A DNA stretch of 64,000 bases from Symbiodinium natans (taxonomy: Eukaryota; Sar; Dinophyceae; Suessiales; Symbiodiniaceae), in the NCBI GenBank assembly GCA_905221605.1, contig CAJNDS010002107.1, positions 62,001 through 126,000 of the forward strand, written 5' to 3'. The translations under genes were made by a program, and so were the position numbers. Position 1 is the stretch's first letter. Every line of letters begins with the position of its first letter. This document shows, piece after piece, positions 52,695 through 61,762 of this stretch. A model generated the notes under the pieces. It worked only from the letters and a program-made list of their open reading frames with translations. It was not told where the DNA came from and ran no database searches.

Positions 52695-53574
52695 CCATCA
52701 ACCCTCAGCCCTAACCCCGAAACAATCCACCTGTAGCGTTCAGGCAAGTTATCTTGAAAGCCTGCAGCCGTGGGACCATTCGCTCGAGAGTCCGGTTGTT
52801 GCGGTGGTGGACCTATCCCAAAACCCTACACCCTACACCCTAAACCCTATGTACCTTAAACTCTATGTGGCCTGCCCACCTTAAGTTATCGGGTCTATAC
52901 GCTTTAGGGTTTAGGGTTTAAGCCCTATGCCCTGAGCCCTGAACGCTAAGAATCGGTTTCTGCCAAAGCAAGCTCCCGGTTTGGGGCTTAGGGTTTCGGG
53001 ATAGCTTTAGGGTTTAGGGTCTTGGATTTAGGGTGTGCATCAGTGTGCTCACGCGAGGAGTACGCCTTGTCTTTTGCTGAGGGGCACACTGCCTATCGCG
53101 TGCTTGCATAGCTTAGTGGCCCCACCGAACTATTCGCAGGGTTTGGGGGCGATTCTAGCTTTTTGGCTACGAGGTCCTAATTCGAGTCAGTTTGTCGTGC
53201 TTCTCTCGCTGCAAATGGACCGTGCCAGGACAAAGCTCGTTCATGTTAAGGCCGCGCGACCCGCCTCGGCCGGGGCGTGCCCAGTTTGCAACCCAAACCG
53301 GAGCCGGGTGAGGGCAAAGGTGCTGATAGAATCAGGGCTTGGATGGTCGTTCGAATCTGTTGTAACACGTAAGTTCATGCTTAGAGCAGGCCCCCCAAAT
53401 CTGGGAGCAGTAAAACAAGAAAAGCAAGCAAGCACCGCGTAGGGTTCAGGGTTTAGGGTTTAGGGTTTAGGGTTTAGGGTTTAGGGTTTAGGGTTTAGGG
53501 TTTAGGGTTTAGGGTTTAGGGTTTAGGGTTTAGGGTTCGGGTTTCGGGTTTCTGGGTTTCGGATTCGGGTTGAG

Positions 53575-53694
53575 GGTTGGTATCTGCGAGGCGACCCGCC
53601 GATCGACCTCCTCCACAAGTGGCGGACGGGAGCCAGAGCCGGCGGTGTGAAGTATGGTCGCGCTGCCCGGCAGCTCATTCAAGGGACTCAAGGA
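53575..53694 (+). CDS. Candidate internal exon, unknown basic protein
   Basis: After GGTTGAG the frame reads GWYLRGDPPIDLLHKWRTG, then ARAGGVKYGRAARQLIQG. A GT donor is not obvious (AAG|GGACTC). Composition and periodicity look coding. Unidentified. Confidence 0.4.
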
Positions 53695-54448
53695 GGGAGC
53701 CTTCTTTAAGGGGCCTTAGGCTATTTGGGGGGCTACTTCGGGATGTAGGGGCTGCATAAGGTATATATATATATATATATGTGCCCATATAATATAGTGG
53801 TTAATTATACAGGGGAAAAAGATTACGGGTCCCTTCTAGGGGTCCCTGTGACCCTTAAACCATGGTGCAGAGGTCAAGGTTCGTGCAGGGACCCTTCGCC
53901 CGAACTTCCTTGCATACACGCCGGCCTTGCTGCTGCCAACATCAGTCGCCAGGATGCAGCCCGCAGACCCAAATGGTTTGGGACATGTTGGGATCCGGCC
54001 TTCATTTCGCATGGAAACAACATGGTCTAGCAGAAGCTGTAGTTCGAACGGGTATTTCGGTAGCCTCGAGTATAACAATACAGGGCATTCTGAGGTGATG
54101 AAACTTGGTAGATATTTAGGCTCCTTGTTTTTTTTTCCTGGTTCTTAGTTGGGAAGAAGGGAGTTCAGCATCTCATGTCGCCCTATGTATACCCTCTGAG
54201 GGGATTCTGGGGGTACCTACGTACTTCCCTCACTCCCGACGACGAACCGGTCAGAGTATTGGCGGACCACCGGTGTATTAGAGTTTAGGGTTTAGGGTTT
54301 AGGGTTTAGGGAAGCTCCCAGGTGTGGTGCAGCATGACGAAGCGGACGGGCGCCACGGCGAAGTTGCGGGCGCCTTGACAAAGAAACCCCGAACCCTTTT
54401 AGGGTGTAGTGCTTAGGGTTTAGGGTTTAGGGTTTTTGTGTGTTGCAG

Positions 54449-54594
54449 CGTCGGACATGACACGTGTTGCAGATTTTCAGGTGAACGGCCGCAGAGACAA
54501 AACAGCAGCCTCTGTAGGGCAGTACGAGCGATTGTGGGCACGTATCAAAGCGGCGAGACACATAGGGACCTTTTGCAGGCTTTGCATGGTTACG
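54449..54594 (+). CDS. Candidate exon, unknown protein
   Basis: The acceptor TTTTTGTGTGTTGCAG has a good pyrimidine tract. The frame reads SDMTRVADFQVNGRRDKTA, then ASVGQYERLWARIKAARHIG, and reaches ACG|GTTAGCG; the frame stays open further to 54672, where a hydrophobic segment follows. Unidentified. Confidence 0.4.
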
Positions 54595-55545
54595 GTTAGC
54601 GTTGAGGTCTTTTGGATGATGGGTGTGCTCTTGGCGGTTGCTGTCACTGCTGCCACTAGCCCGAAACCCTAAACCCTAAACCCTTGCTGTCACTAGCATG
54701 GGTCCCGCGTCCCGAGTGCTGATTTTTTCGAGATGGCTGTTGTCCGGTTGTTGTATACCCTGCTGAGTGACTTCGTGTCGGCTCTGCGGGAGCGAGAGGG
54801 ACTACCTAAAACCTAAACTCTAAACCCAGGGGTTTAGAGTTTAGGTTTAGGGTTTAAGGGCACCCAAGCCCTAAACCCTAAACCCCAAACCCTAAACCCT
54901 AAGCCCTAAACCCCAAAGCCCAAACCCCAAACCCTAGCTGCTGAAACGGCAACTCTCGGTCCAAAAAGGTTGTTCCTCCGAACATTCCAAGGGTTGAACA
55001 CCTGGAGGAAGCGTTTTGGTTAGCCGGGTTTAGGGTTTAGGGTTTAGGATTTAGGGTTTAGGGTTTAGGTTTTAGGGTCAGCCACAGGTCCAAGTTCGAA
55101 GGTATTAGGGAACCTTTGGGTACACTCCCCCCCCCCCCCGAACCCCCCTCCCTTAAGAACCAATTGCAGGGCTCCGGGTTTAGGGCGTTTTGGGTTTGGG
55201 TTCAAGTTCCATACAAACAAACTGGGACACAGAGACGCGCACACGCCTTCACCCAAACGTAAAGATACGACCGGCAGGTTTTAAGTTGCGAACAAACCTC
55301 AAAACCCCATACTAACTTATTTATAGGGGTTAGGGTTTAGGGTTTAGGGTTTAGGGTTTAGGGTTTAGGGTTTAGGGTTTAGGGGCTTCAGGGGGGTTCT
55401 TAGGGAACCCTTAAGGGAAGCTTTGGGAGCCTTAGGGACTAGTAGGGGAGTATTAGGGAACCTTGGGTTACATACCCCGCCTCGAACCCCCCTCCCTTAA
55501 GAACCCTTTTCAGAAATGAGGGACTTAGGTGACCTTATATAGTTC

Positions 55546-55845
55546 TTTTGTCCACTACGTTCCCAGCATCTTACTAGTATAAGCCCGCCTCAGAAAAGGA
55601 ACTCACGAGTGCGACCGCGATCATGGAATCAATTTTGGGCGTTTTCCGGTTCATGATCATCAAGCGAGCAGCTCACAACAATGTTGCATGCAAGTGAACC
55701 ACTCCTTTCTGCAAACCGCTGAGTCTATCCGAAGACATAAGAGTCGTGATACTTTCATCGGCAGCTGAAGCTCCCAGACGGGGCGGAGAGCTGTTGCACA
55801 TAGCCCCCTCTGCACGGGAAGCTGCAGCCTTCAAAGAAATGACCC
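55546..55845 (-). repeat. Split direct repeat B2
   Basis: 300 bp, identical to 55990-56289. It forms the 3' terminus of the element on the minus strand. The 17 bp between it and A2 (55846-55862) are G-rich and belong to neither repeat. Confidence 0.9.
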
Positions 55846-55862
55846 CGGGTGGGGGGGCTGGG

Positions 55863-55989
55863 CCTGACTGAAATCCTTGAGATTCCAAGTGCGGCGCCGA
55901 CAACAATCGTACAATCAAGAGTTCCCCCATCCCCAGTTTGCGTCGGGACAGGTCTCTCAGCAAAAGCTACGTTGCATCGCAAAGGACAA
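55863..55989 (-). repeat. Split direct repeat A2
   Basis: 127 bp lying between B1 and B2. Positions 55863-55965 are identical to 63898-64000 (A1); the remaining 24 bp predict the unseen part of A1. Confidence 0.85.
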
Positions 55990-56289
55990 TTTTGTCCACT
56001 ACGTTCCCAGCATCTTACTAGTATAAGCCCGCCTCAGAAAAGGAACTCACGAGTGCGACCGCGATCATGGAATCAATTTTGGGCGTTTTCCGGTTCATGA
56101 TCATCAAGCGAGCAGCTCACAACAATGTTGCATGCAAGTGAACCACTCCTTTCTGCAAACCGCTGAGTCTATCCGAAGACATAAGAGTCGTGATACTTTC
56201 ATCGGCAGCTGAAGCTCCCAGACGGGGCGGAGAGCTGTTGCACATAGCCCCCTCTGCACGGGAAGCTGCAGCCTTCAAAGAAATGACCC
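55990..56289 (-). repeat. Split direct repeat B1
   Basis: 300-bp copy of B2. It starts 41 bp after the stop codon of the membrane-protein ORF on the minus strand, as expected for the body/B1 boundary. Confidence 0.9.
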
Positions 56290-56330
56290 ACATCCACTCG
56301 TGCCCCGAACTCCGCTCAGCAGTTGCGTAA

Positions 56331-57485
56331 TCAAGCAGCTCGTGTAAAAGCGCTTCGAAACATCCACGCTGCAAATGAAAGGACCATGACCATGAACCCG
56401 AAACACCCATATCCCCGAAGGTCACAAAACTTGTGGAAAAAGTACCAAGCAATCGGCCAATGCTGCAGCACGAAAGAATTGCAAGTCGTCCACCAGCGAT
56501 GCCAGGTACTCAAAGGAGCGGCTTTTTCGGGGAAAAGATCCCAGGAGACATTCACGGCCGGAATGTGCGCAAGAACTTGATGCAAAGTTTCCAGAATTTG
56601 GTCATGCTCTGCTTCCAAGTTCATGGCCATAAGTTCCCACACTGGATTGGCCCATTGAGGCACGAAATCAACCGTGAACGTTTCAAACTCCATGACGAGC
56701 ATGCCCGATGAATGCAGCAAAAGGTTAGTCTGATAACTTGCGAAACTGCCGTTCAGACGCACCTCGTAGTCGTGCAAAGTCAGAAAAGGCATGTCAGCGC
56801 TGATGTGGAATACATTTTGGTGCCACTGCTGCAGCATTGCCGAGCGGTTCAAACGCGTAGCAGCTCGCCCCTCGGGCGAGACCAGCCAACCTGCCAGTGT
56901 CTCATGGCGGGCGGCTGCCACTCGCCCATGCACTCGATGGGCATGGACATCAATGAGATCCACACCCCGCCACGCAGCCTCCGCAGCAGTCAATGTAGTA
57001 GTGGTCACGCCGACGGCCGCTGAGGACAACACTGTCGTTAGCTCCGTCCCTTTGGATACAACAGTGGCCGCCGCTTGGCCCACTGCCTCTGAAACCAAAG
57101 CTGCAGAGCCCAGAATGTTGACGAGATGGTGTATTGCGCCATGGTTGCCAAACAGAAACATCAGGGCCAAGAAACTTGTCATTCGGCCCCAAAACATTCG
57201 AGGAAAACGGGGCCACTTTAACCATCGCGAAGCGGCACTACGGCGCCTGCGGCCGGGACCGCTTGGGCGGGGGTTTTGGTCCGCGGCCCCGGCCCTTGGC
57301 AGAACTGGCTGACCTGATGGCTCGGGGCTCGGGGGCCTGAGAACTGCCGCGCTCCACCTCGGTTTTGTCGCAGGAGATACCGCCGGCCCTGGAGTCAGAC
57401 TCCGCTTCCTGCCAAGTCGTCGGCCATTGGTAGGGTGCACGGAGCTCGCCACGGGGGCGCGCTTCGGCACCGGAGCGGTTTCCAT
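56331..57485 (-). CDS. Retroelement ORF: putative membrane protein
   Basis: 384 codons starting at a true ATG. Residues 1-100 are Pro/Arg/Ser-rich and basic. Hydrophobic segments at about 103-133 and 358-375 look membrane-spanning. Three N-x-S sites (N213, N245, N312) lie between them, so the middle part could be exposed and glycosylated if the protein enters the secretory route (inference). There is no GDS/SGNH hydrolase motif of the kind some Ngaro elements carry. The first 248 bp overlap the recombinase ORF in another frame. An envelope-like or accessory role is possible; the family was not recognised. Confidence 0.7.
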   Translation of the reverse strand: METAPVPKRAPVASSVHPTNGRRLGRKRSLTPGPAVSPATKPRWSAAVLRPPSPEPSGQPVLPRAGAADQNPRPSGPGRRRRSAASRWLKWPRFPRMFWGRMTSFLALMFLFGNHGAIHHLVNILGSAALVSEAVGQAAATVVSKGTELTTVLSSAAVGVTTTTLTAAEAAWRGVDLIDVHAHRVHGRVAAARHETLAGWLVSPEGRAATRLNRSAMLQQWHQNVFHISADMPFLTLHDYEVRLNGSFASYQTNLLLHSSGMLVMEFETFTVDFVPQWANPVWELMAMNLEAEHDQILETLHQVLAHIPAVNVSWDLFPEKAAPLSTWHRWWTTCNSFVLQHWPIAWYFFHKFCDLRGYGCFGFMVMVLSFAAWMFRSAFTRAA

Positions 57486-58437
57486 GCGCCTCAGCTAGCA
57501 AAGCATGCACAGGGAAATAAAGGAGCAGGTGAGCACTGACATACACCATCGCGTCCGATAAATGTTGTAATCGCATGGCCGTGCCAACCTGTGCTGCTGT
57601 GATTGGGTCAATGTATACTTTGAACGAAGTCTCGCTCGCCCAACGCCCCTCCCGCCGTACCACTGTAGGGTCCTCGCCTGCAGCAATCCGCTCGCTGGCG
57701 AACCCGGCACGAGGAGAATGAGGAGTGTACCCAATCACTACCCCTAGATCGCGCTCCACCTGCTTGAAACATCGCAAGTAAAAAGCATAACTGTAGGGAA
57801 ATAGCTTCTCACCACGCCTTGTGCATGCGACTAGGCGTCTCATCAGCTCGATCATTTCAGCATGTTTATGTGGATACAATAGCGCAAACTGTTCTCGCTT
57901 TGCTTTGGTTCCAACAGCTGTACCGAGTCTGATGACAGTGTTGTCCGATGCTCTGTAAGGCAGCAAAATAGACGAGGATGTTAATGCCAACAGCTCGGAG
58001 GGCCGGAGGCCACACGTTTGTTGCAAAATCAATCCCAGGCCCATTCGCGGAAAACCCATGTTCACCAAGTATGCCGCCCACAGTTTTGCAGGTTCGGACA
58101 ACATAGGCACTTTGTGATTGATGGGACGTGCACGTTCATAGCCTTCTGCGACTGCACGCGCCCAAACTAGAGGTTTGAAGCGAGGGAAGAAAAACTCAAC
58201 AGCACACATGGTCGTGACAAAACGTGATTTGCCAATGCTGCATGCCTCTTTCCACTCCACCAACAAATCATCAAACTCCTCTTGTTTTGAAGGTGAATAC
58301 CGGGCTTCATCCAACCATTGAACAAAAACTGCAGCATGTCGCTGATAAGTTGATAAAGTCTTGGTGCTGACCCTGGCGGCCTGATGACGATCAAGCCTGC
58401 GGGGGCCGCAACAACTTTTGCCTTGGAATATACTCAT
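57238..58437 (-). CDS. Tyrosine recombinase of the DIRS-like element
   Basis: 399 codons from an ATG at 58437. This enzyme integrates the circular cDNA. Catalytic residues of the family are visible: R145 in CGLRPSELL, H240-x-x-R243 in HSPRAG, W266 in GRWAS (the His/Trp position) and the nucleophile Y275 in FKVYID. Residues 20-110 look like the N-terminal core-binding helical domain. After about residue 315 there is a basic, Pro-rich tail (KGRGRGPKPPPKRSRP) that overlaps the next ORF. The start overlaps the end of the pol ORF by 47 bp in a different frame, so expression needs reinitiation, frameshifting or a spliced RNA. Confidence 0.92.
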   Translation of the reverse strand: MSIFQGKSCCGPRRLDRHQAARVSTKTLSTYQRHAAVFVQWLDEARYSPSKQEEFDDLLVEWKEACSIGKSRFVTTMCAVEFFFPRFKPLVWARAVAEGYERARPINHKVPMLSEPAKLWAAYLVNMGFPRMGLGLILQQTCGLRPSELLALTSSSILLPYRASDNTVIRLGTAVGTKAKREQFALLYPHKHAEMIELMRRLVACTRRGEKLFPYSYAFYLRCFKQVERDLGVVIGYTPHSPRAGFASERIAAGEDPTVVRREGRWASETSFKVYIDPITAAQVGTAMRLQHLSDAMVYVSAHLLLYFPVHALLAEAHGNRSGAEARPRGELRAPYQWPTTWQEAESDSRAGGISCDKTEVERGSSQAPEPRAIRSASSAKGRGRGPKPPPKRSRPQAP

Positions 58438-61400
58438 GTTGTCTTGAGAGCATGTCTGCCGGCATCATTGCCGACTCCACCCATGGTAAAAAGAGCCGAA
58501 TAGCTGACACTAGAAGTGATGATGTTTTCATCCGCCACAAGCGATTGAGTGGCCACGACGTTGATCGCCCCTTTGCGTGCGACCAAGCGCACGGTTGATT
58601 GTCTTGTAAGCTAATAACAAAGTGCCTGTGCGCAGACGGTCTCACACTAAGCAGTCGGGCCAATCTCACGACAGCTCTGGCTTCGCCAAGCGTGATGTGA
58701 TCCACTGTTTTCCAGCGTCCCCAAGCCATTGGAAGCCACCTAGCCTTTCCCTCGTTTTGGAATATTTCATTCGGTAGTAGTGAAAAAGGCTTGGAAGCTT
58801 TAATCGGCCGCTCGGGGAACTTCAAACCCGTGAAATCTCCAGAAAGGCGAGACACAGAACGGCTCTGCGATTCCCCATACTCTAAAATTTGTTCGATTGC
58901 CGCCCTTGAAACATCACGAACTGTGATCCCATAACCGCCTGCATCAACTTCGCTGTTTCCCATTGCATCGGTAGCAAAAATTGTGGTAGCTAATGGCGCT
59001 CCGGCGTCATAGAACAACCACGGTGCTGCGTAGCTCATTGCCAGGACTTCTCGCCTGGCACTGGGCCACCACCGAATAGTCTCATTTGGGTGGGCATCCA
59101 ACATCCGATAAACTGCGTGCGGTATGCTCAGCAAATCTCTGTTTAGCAAAGCAGCAAACACCCACACCCCAAGCACAGCTCGCAACACCTCCACATCTAT
59201 CCAAACTGGCACTGCCAGCTCCTTCAAGGCATCAGCGAGCAGCGCCCATTTGTCATCTGGCAGTTTGAATCGAGCTGGCCTCGCTACGGGCTGGTAACCC
59301 ACGACCTTCTGGACGTCTGCGGCCTGCACACGCTCGGGCACAATAAAGCCTGCATCTTCCAGCCCCTCTGCCAGAAAATGCATCACACGATCGGCATGAA
59401 TGTCCGAACTGGTTCCTGTTGATATGGTCACTGCATCATCCACATGAAGATAGACCGCCCCTTGGTGATCGTGTATATGTACATGCCTCCCCAAACAGAT
59501 ATCCTCGTTCAGAATGGAAATAGCTGGTGATGTAGCGGACCCCATTCGTGACCCATAACATGAAACCTTCTTGGCTAAGTGGCTACTTTGCGCAGAACTC
59601 GTAGGACCAATTTCGTTGTGTGCAAGATAGCGAAGCTCATGAAACACCATGTCGGCAATGGCATACGCATATTCGGAAACATACTTGCGTTGATAACGCT
59701 GACATTCGGAACTATGTTCGAGATGCCCTGGGCACCATAAACCCTCCAAGCGAAACCCCTGGGAACAATTTGTCGAAATGCATGTGGGGCTCATGTCCGC
59801 ACCTCCGAAAGCGCATTGATGATGATGTGCTCGCATCGCTCCAACACGACCTTCAAACTCCAGCATTTCGGCGGTGACAAACAAACTTGGATGCGGAGCC
59901 TCACCTGGATCATCCGGATGAGCAAGGAAAAACCTTCCGCCAGCTGCACACACAGCTTCAGCCATTGCCAGAAAATTCACAAACAAAGCATTCGTTCTTC
60001 TGATCTGTGTTTGCTCTGCAGAATTGAGACCTGGACATCCCCAAAAGCGTTCCCGGCTCCGCAAGAGTCGAAGCCCTGTCACAGAATCATTGACTCTTGT
60101 ATCGCTCAAAGTACCGCTCGGAGGACTGCCCCCAATCACGTCAATCAATCCTTCATGAGCCGCCACAAGAAACTTGTGCACAAGAGCTGGGTTCGTGAAA
60201 TCCCACCTGCTGTCAATGGCCACATCGGCGGAGATCACCAGCAGAGTGAGGCCTTGCGCTTGCGCCATGGTTTCCAGCCAATCACAGATGTCACCATGAC
60301 GTCGATCACCCATGAAGCACAACAAGACTACTAACACTCGGAATGAGGAAGATCGTGCACTCCGCAGTATCTCAATCCACTCTTCCGGCGAGCATTCGGA
60401 ATCCCTGCCTGCTGCCGTCGCAAGGCACGTGGCATCAGCATCGCCGTGCGTTGGAGCCGCATGCAAATGAGCCAAACCCTCTGCCCGTTGACGGTTTGCA
60501 CGGTTCACATTCAAGTGTTGTGATGCAAGCAAAGTGATTCCAATGTAGCGCAAATTGATCAACATCAGAATGTGCACCGAATGAGTACAGCCCATTGGAA
60601 GCCGCATGTACTGCGCAGAAACCAAAGTTGTTACATCAATCTGGGATCGAAAATCGTCTGGGAGGCAGTCCCACACGTGGAATGCCCGAATCGGTGGAGT
60701 AGAAAACCATGGCCATAACCACTCCGGTGTGAGGACATACGTGAAAGCATTACTTTCATCACATGCGGAGCATGCCAAGTTGTCCGAAGGAATATGGATC
60801 CTGGTGATTGCTCCGCCTCCTCCCATGCCTAATTCAGCTCTGTACCGCGGATCTTCGAACATGTAGTTGGCGGGGCAGCACATCAGCAGTTTTCGGAGTT
60901 TGGATGGGTCCTTCTTCGGCACAACGGTGAAACCTGCTACCGCGCGACAGCTCGCCCAGGGCGCCCAGCGCCACATTTGTTTAGGCAAGTCTGGCCGTTG
61001 GAAATACGACACAAATTCTTCCATGGACCCTCCAATGAAACCGTACTGCTCCGAAATCTCGCGAAAAATGATGCTGGACTTTCCTGCGGTGTCAACTACA
61101 TTCGTCTCCAAAGCATAATGTTCAGCCTCTTGCGGTGGCAGAGCTTGAAGCATAGGAACTACATGGTTTGTTTTGGGCTCATCAATCGAATTGGCCACGA
61201 TGGGTACTTGATTGACTCTGTTCTTCTTCATTCTGACATACCCACCATCAGCTTGTGCAAATTTTACCAGCTGCGTTGCTGCCGAAAAGGGCTCTTGAGG
61301 AGCCCCGTGGGCGCCTGTCGTGCCTAAGCACCGGCGCGCCTTAGCAAAGCGAGCAGCCTCGGAGAGAATCGTAGCTACTGCTTGCTTGACCGCTGGCCTG

Positions 61401-61762
61401 TGTTGATCAATCGAAGGAGTCTTGGCCAGCGATGGCGTGCGGTCTGCAAGAGGTTTGCCATCATCTAAGCCGTTCGCAACTGCAATCATTTTGACAGCAA
61501 TCTTCCACACCTCCATGCGTTTTTGATGGCGGCGTCTGATGCGTGAGGAAGTGCTGTCACTCTTGACCGGTCTCGGTGGGACCGGCAACGGTGTCAACCT
61601 TTGCAGGGACGGTTGTTGATCATAGAATTGTGTCCACACATCAGCCGCCGGGAATGTGCGACAAGCTCCGTCCTCTGTTGCACTCGATATGGGCACCCAT
61701 GTTCGAGTGGGCCCAGCAGGCTTGTAGGGTGCCCGATGTGGCTGCTGGGCCGGTGCCGGGAG
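58391..61762 (-). CDS. Pol: reverse transcriptase with nested methyltransferase-like domain, plus RNase H
   Basis: The frame is open from just after the gag TGA (61763-61765). No ATG begins it; numbering here starts at a GTG at 61696 (1101 residues to the stop). RT: fingers VVPKKDPSKLRK at 258-269; motif A ACDESNAFTYV with D313; motif B LPMGCTHSVH at 366-375; motif C HVDDAV with D753 and D754. Between B and C lies a block of about 200 residues (455-650) resembling a C5-methyltransferase: VLLCFMGDRRHGDI at 457-470 (motif I-like), ISADVAID at 488-495, and GGSPPSGTLSDTR at 522-534 (motif IV-like, Ser in place of Cys). RNase H: D910 (FATDAMG), E1005 (TLGEARAV), D1032 (LQDNQ) and D1081 (MPADMLSR), all four acidic residues present. 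It copies the element RNA to cDNA. Confidence 0.9.
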   Translation of the reverse strand, partial: LPAPAQQPHRAPYKPAGPTRTWVPISSATEDGACRTFPAADVWTQFYDQQPSLQRLTPLPVPPRPVKSDSTSSRIRRRHQKRMEVWKIAVKMIAVANGLDDGKPLADRTPSLAKTPSIDQHRPAVKQAVATILSEAARFAKARRCLGTTGAHGAPQEPFSAATQLVKFAQADGGYVRMKKNRVNQVPIVANSIDEPKTNHVVPMLQALPPQEAEHYALETNVVDTAGKSSIIFREISEQYGFIGGSMEEFVSYFQRPDLPKQMWRWAPWASCRAVAGFTVVPKKDPSKLRKLLMCCPANYMFEDPRYRAELGMGGGGAITRIHIPSDNLACSACDESNAFTYVLTPEWLWPWFSTPPIRAFHVWDCLPDDFRSQIDVTTLVSAQYMRLPMGCTHSVHILMLINLRYIGITLLASQHLNVNRANRQRAEGLAHLHAAPTHGDADATCLATAAGRDSECSPEEWIEILRSARSSSFRVLVVLLCFMGDRRHGDICDWLETMAQAQGLTLLVISADVAIDSRWDFTNPALVHKFLVAAHEGLIDVIGGSPPSGTLSDTRVNDSVTGLRLLRSRERFWGCPGLNSAEQTQIRRTNALFVNFLAMAEAVCAAGGRFFLAHPDDPGEAPHPSLFVTAEMLEFEGRVGAMRAHHHQCAFGGADMSPTCISTNCSQGFRLEGLWCPGHLEHSSECQRYQRKYVSEYAYAIADMVFHELRYLAHNEIGPTSSAQSSHLAKKVSCYGSRMGSATSPAISILNEDICLGRHVHIHDHQGAVYLHVDDAVTISTGTSSDIHADRVMHFLAEGLEDAGFIVPERVQAADVQKVVGYQPVARPARFKLPDDKWALLADALKELAVPVWIDVEVLRAVLGVWVFAALLNRDLLSIPHAVYRMLDAHPNETIRWWPSARREVLAMSYAAPWLFYDAGAPLATTIFATDAMGNSEVDAGGYGITVRDVSRAAIEQILEYGESQSRSVSRLSGDFTGLKFPERPIKASKPFSLLPNEIFQNEGKARWLPMAWGRWKTVDHITLGEARAVVRLARLLSVRPSAHRHFVISLQDNQPCAWSHAKGRSTSWPLNRLWRMKTSSLLVSAIRLFLPWVESAMMPADMLSRQHEYIPRQKLLRPPQA

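Larger units (their letters stand above)
52695..55545. other. Telomere-type arrays up to the retroelement insertion
   Basis: TTTAGGG 53441-53540, a (TA)n tract 53761-53780, TTTAGGG 54281-54310 and 54410-54432, CCCTAAA 54665-54685, TTTAGGG 54830-54860, CCCTAAA/CCCCAAA 54865-54935, TTTAGGG 55026-55078 and 55328-55383. 55385-55500 resembles 15905-15985 (GGGAAGCTT-GGGAGC, then GGGGAGTATT), and the ATTAGGGAACC ... CCCTCCCTTAAGAACC segment occurs twice, at about 55103 and 55453. 54313-54384 (KLPGVVQHDEADGRHGE) and 53860-53990 (HGAEVKVRAGTLRPNFLA) are further coding-like stretches without clear sites. Confidence 0.7.

Noticed and set aside
56331-57485. SGNH hydrolase ORF as in some Ngaro elements
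   Set aside because: No GDS block or matching S-G-N-H series is visible; membrane segments dominate.
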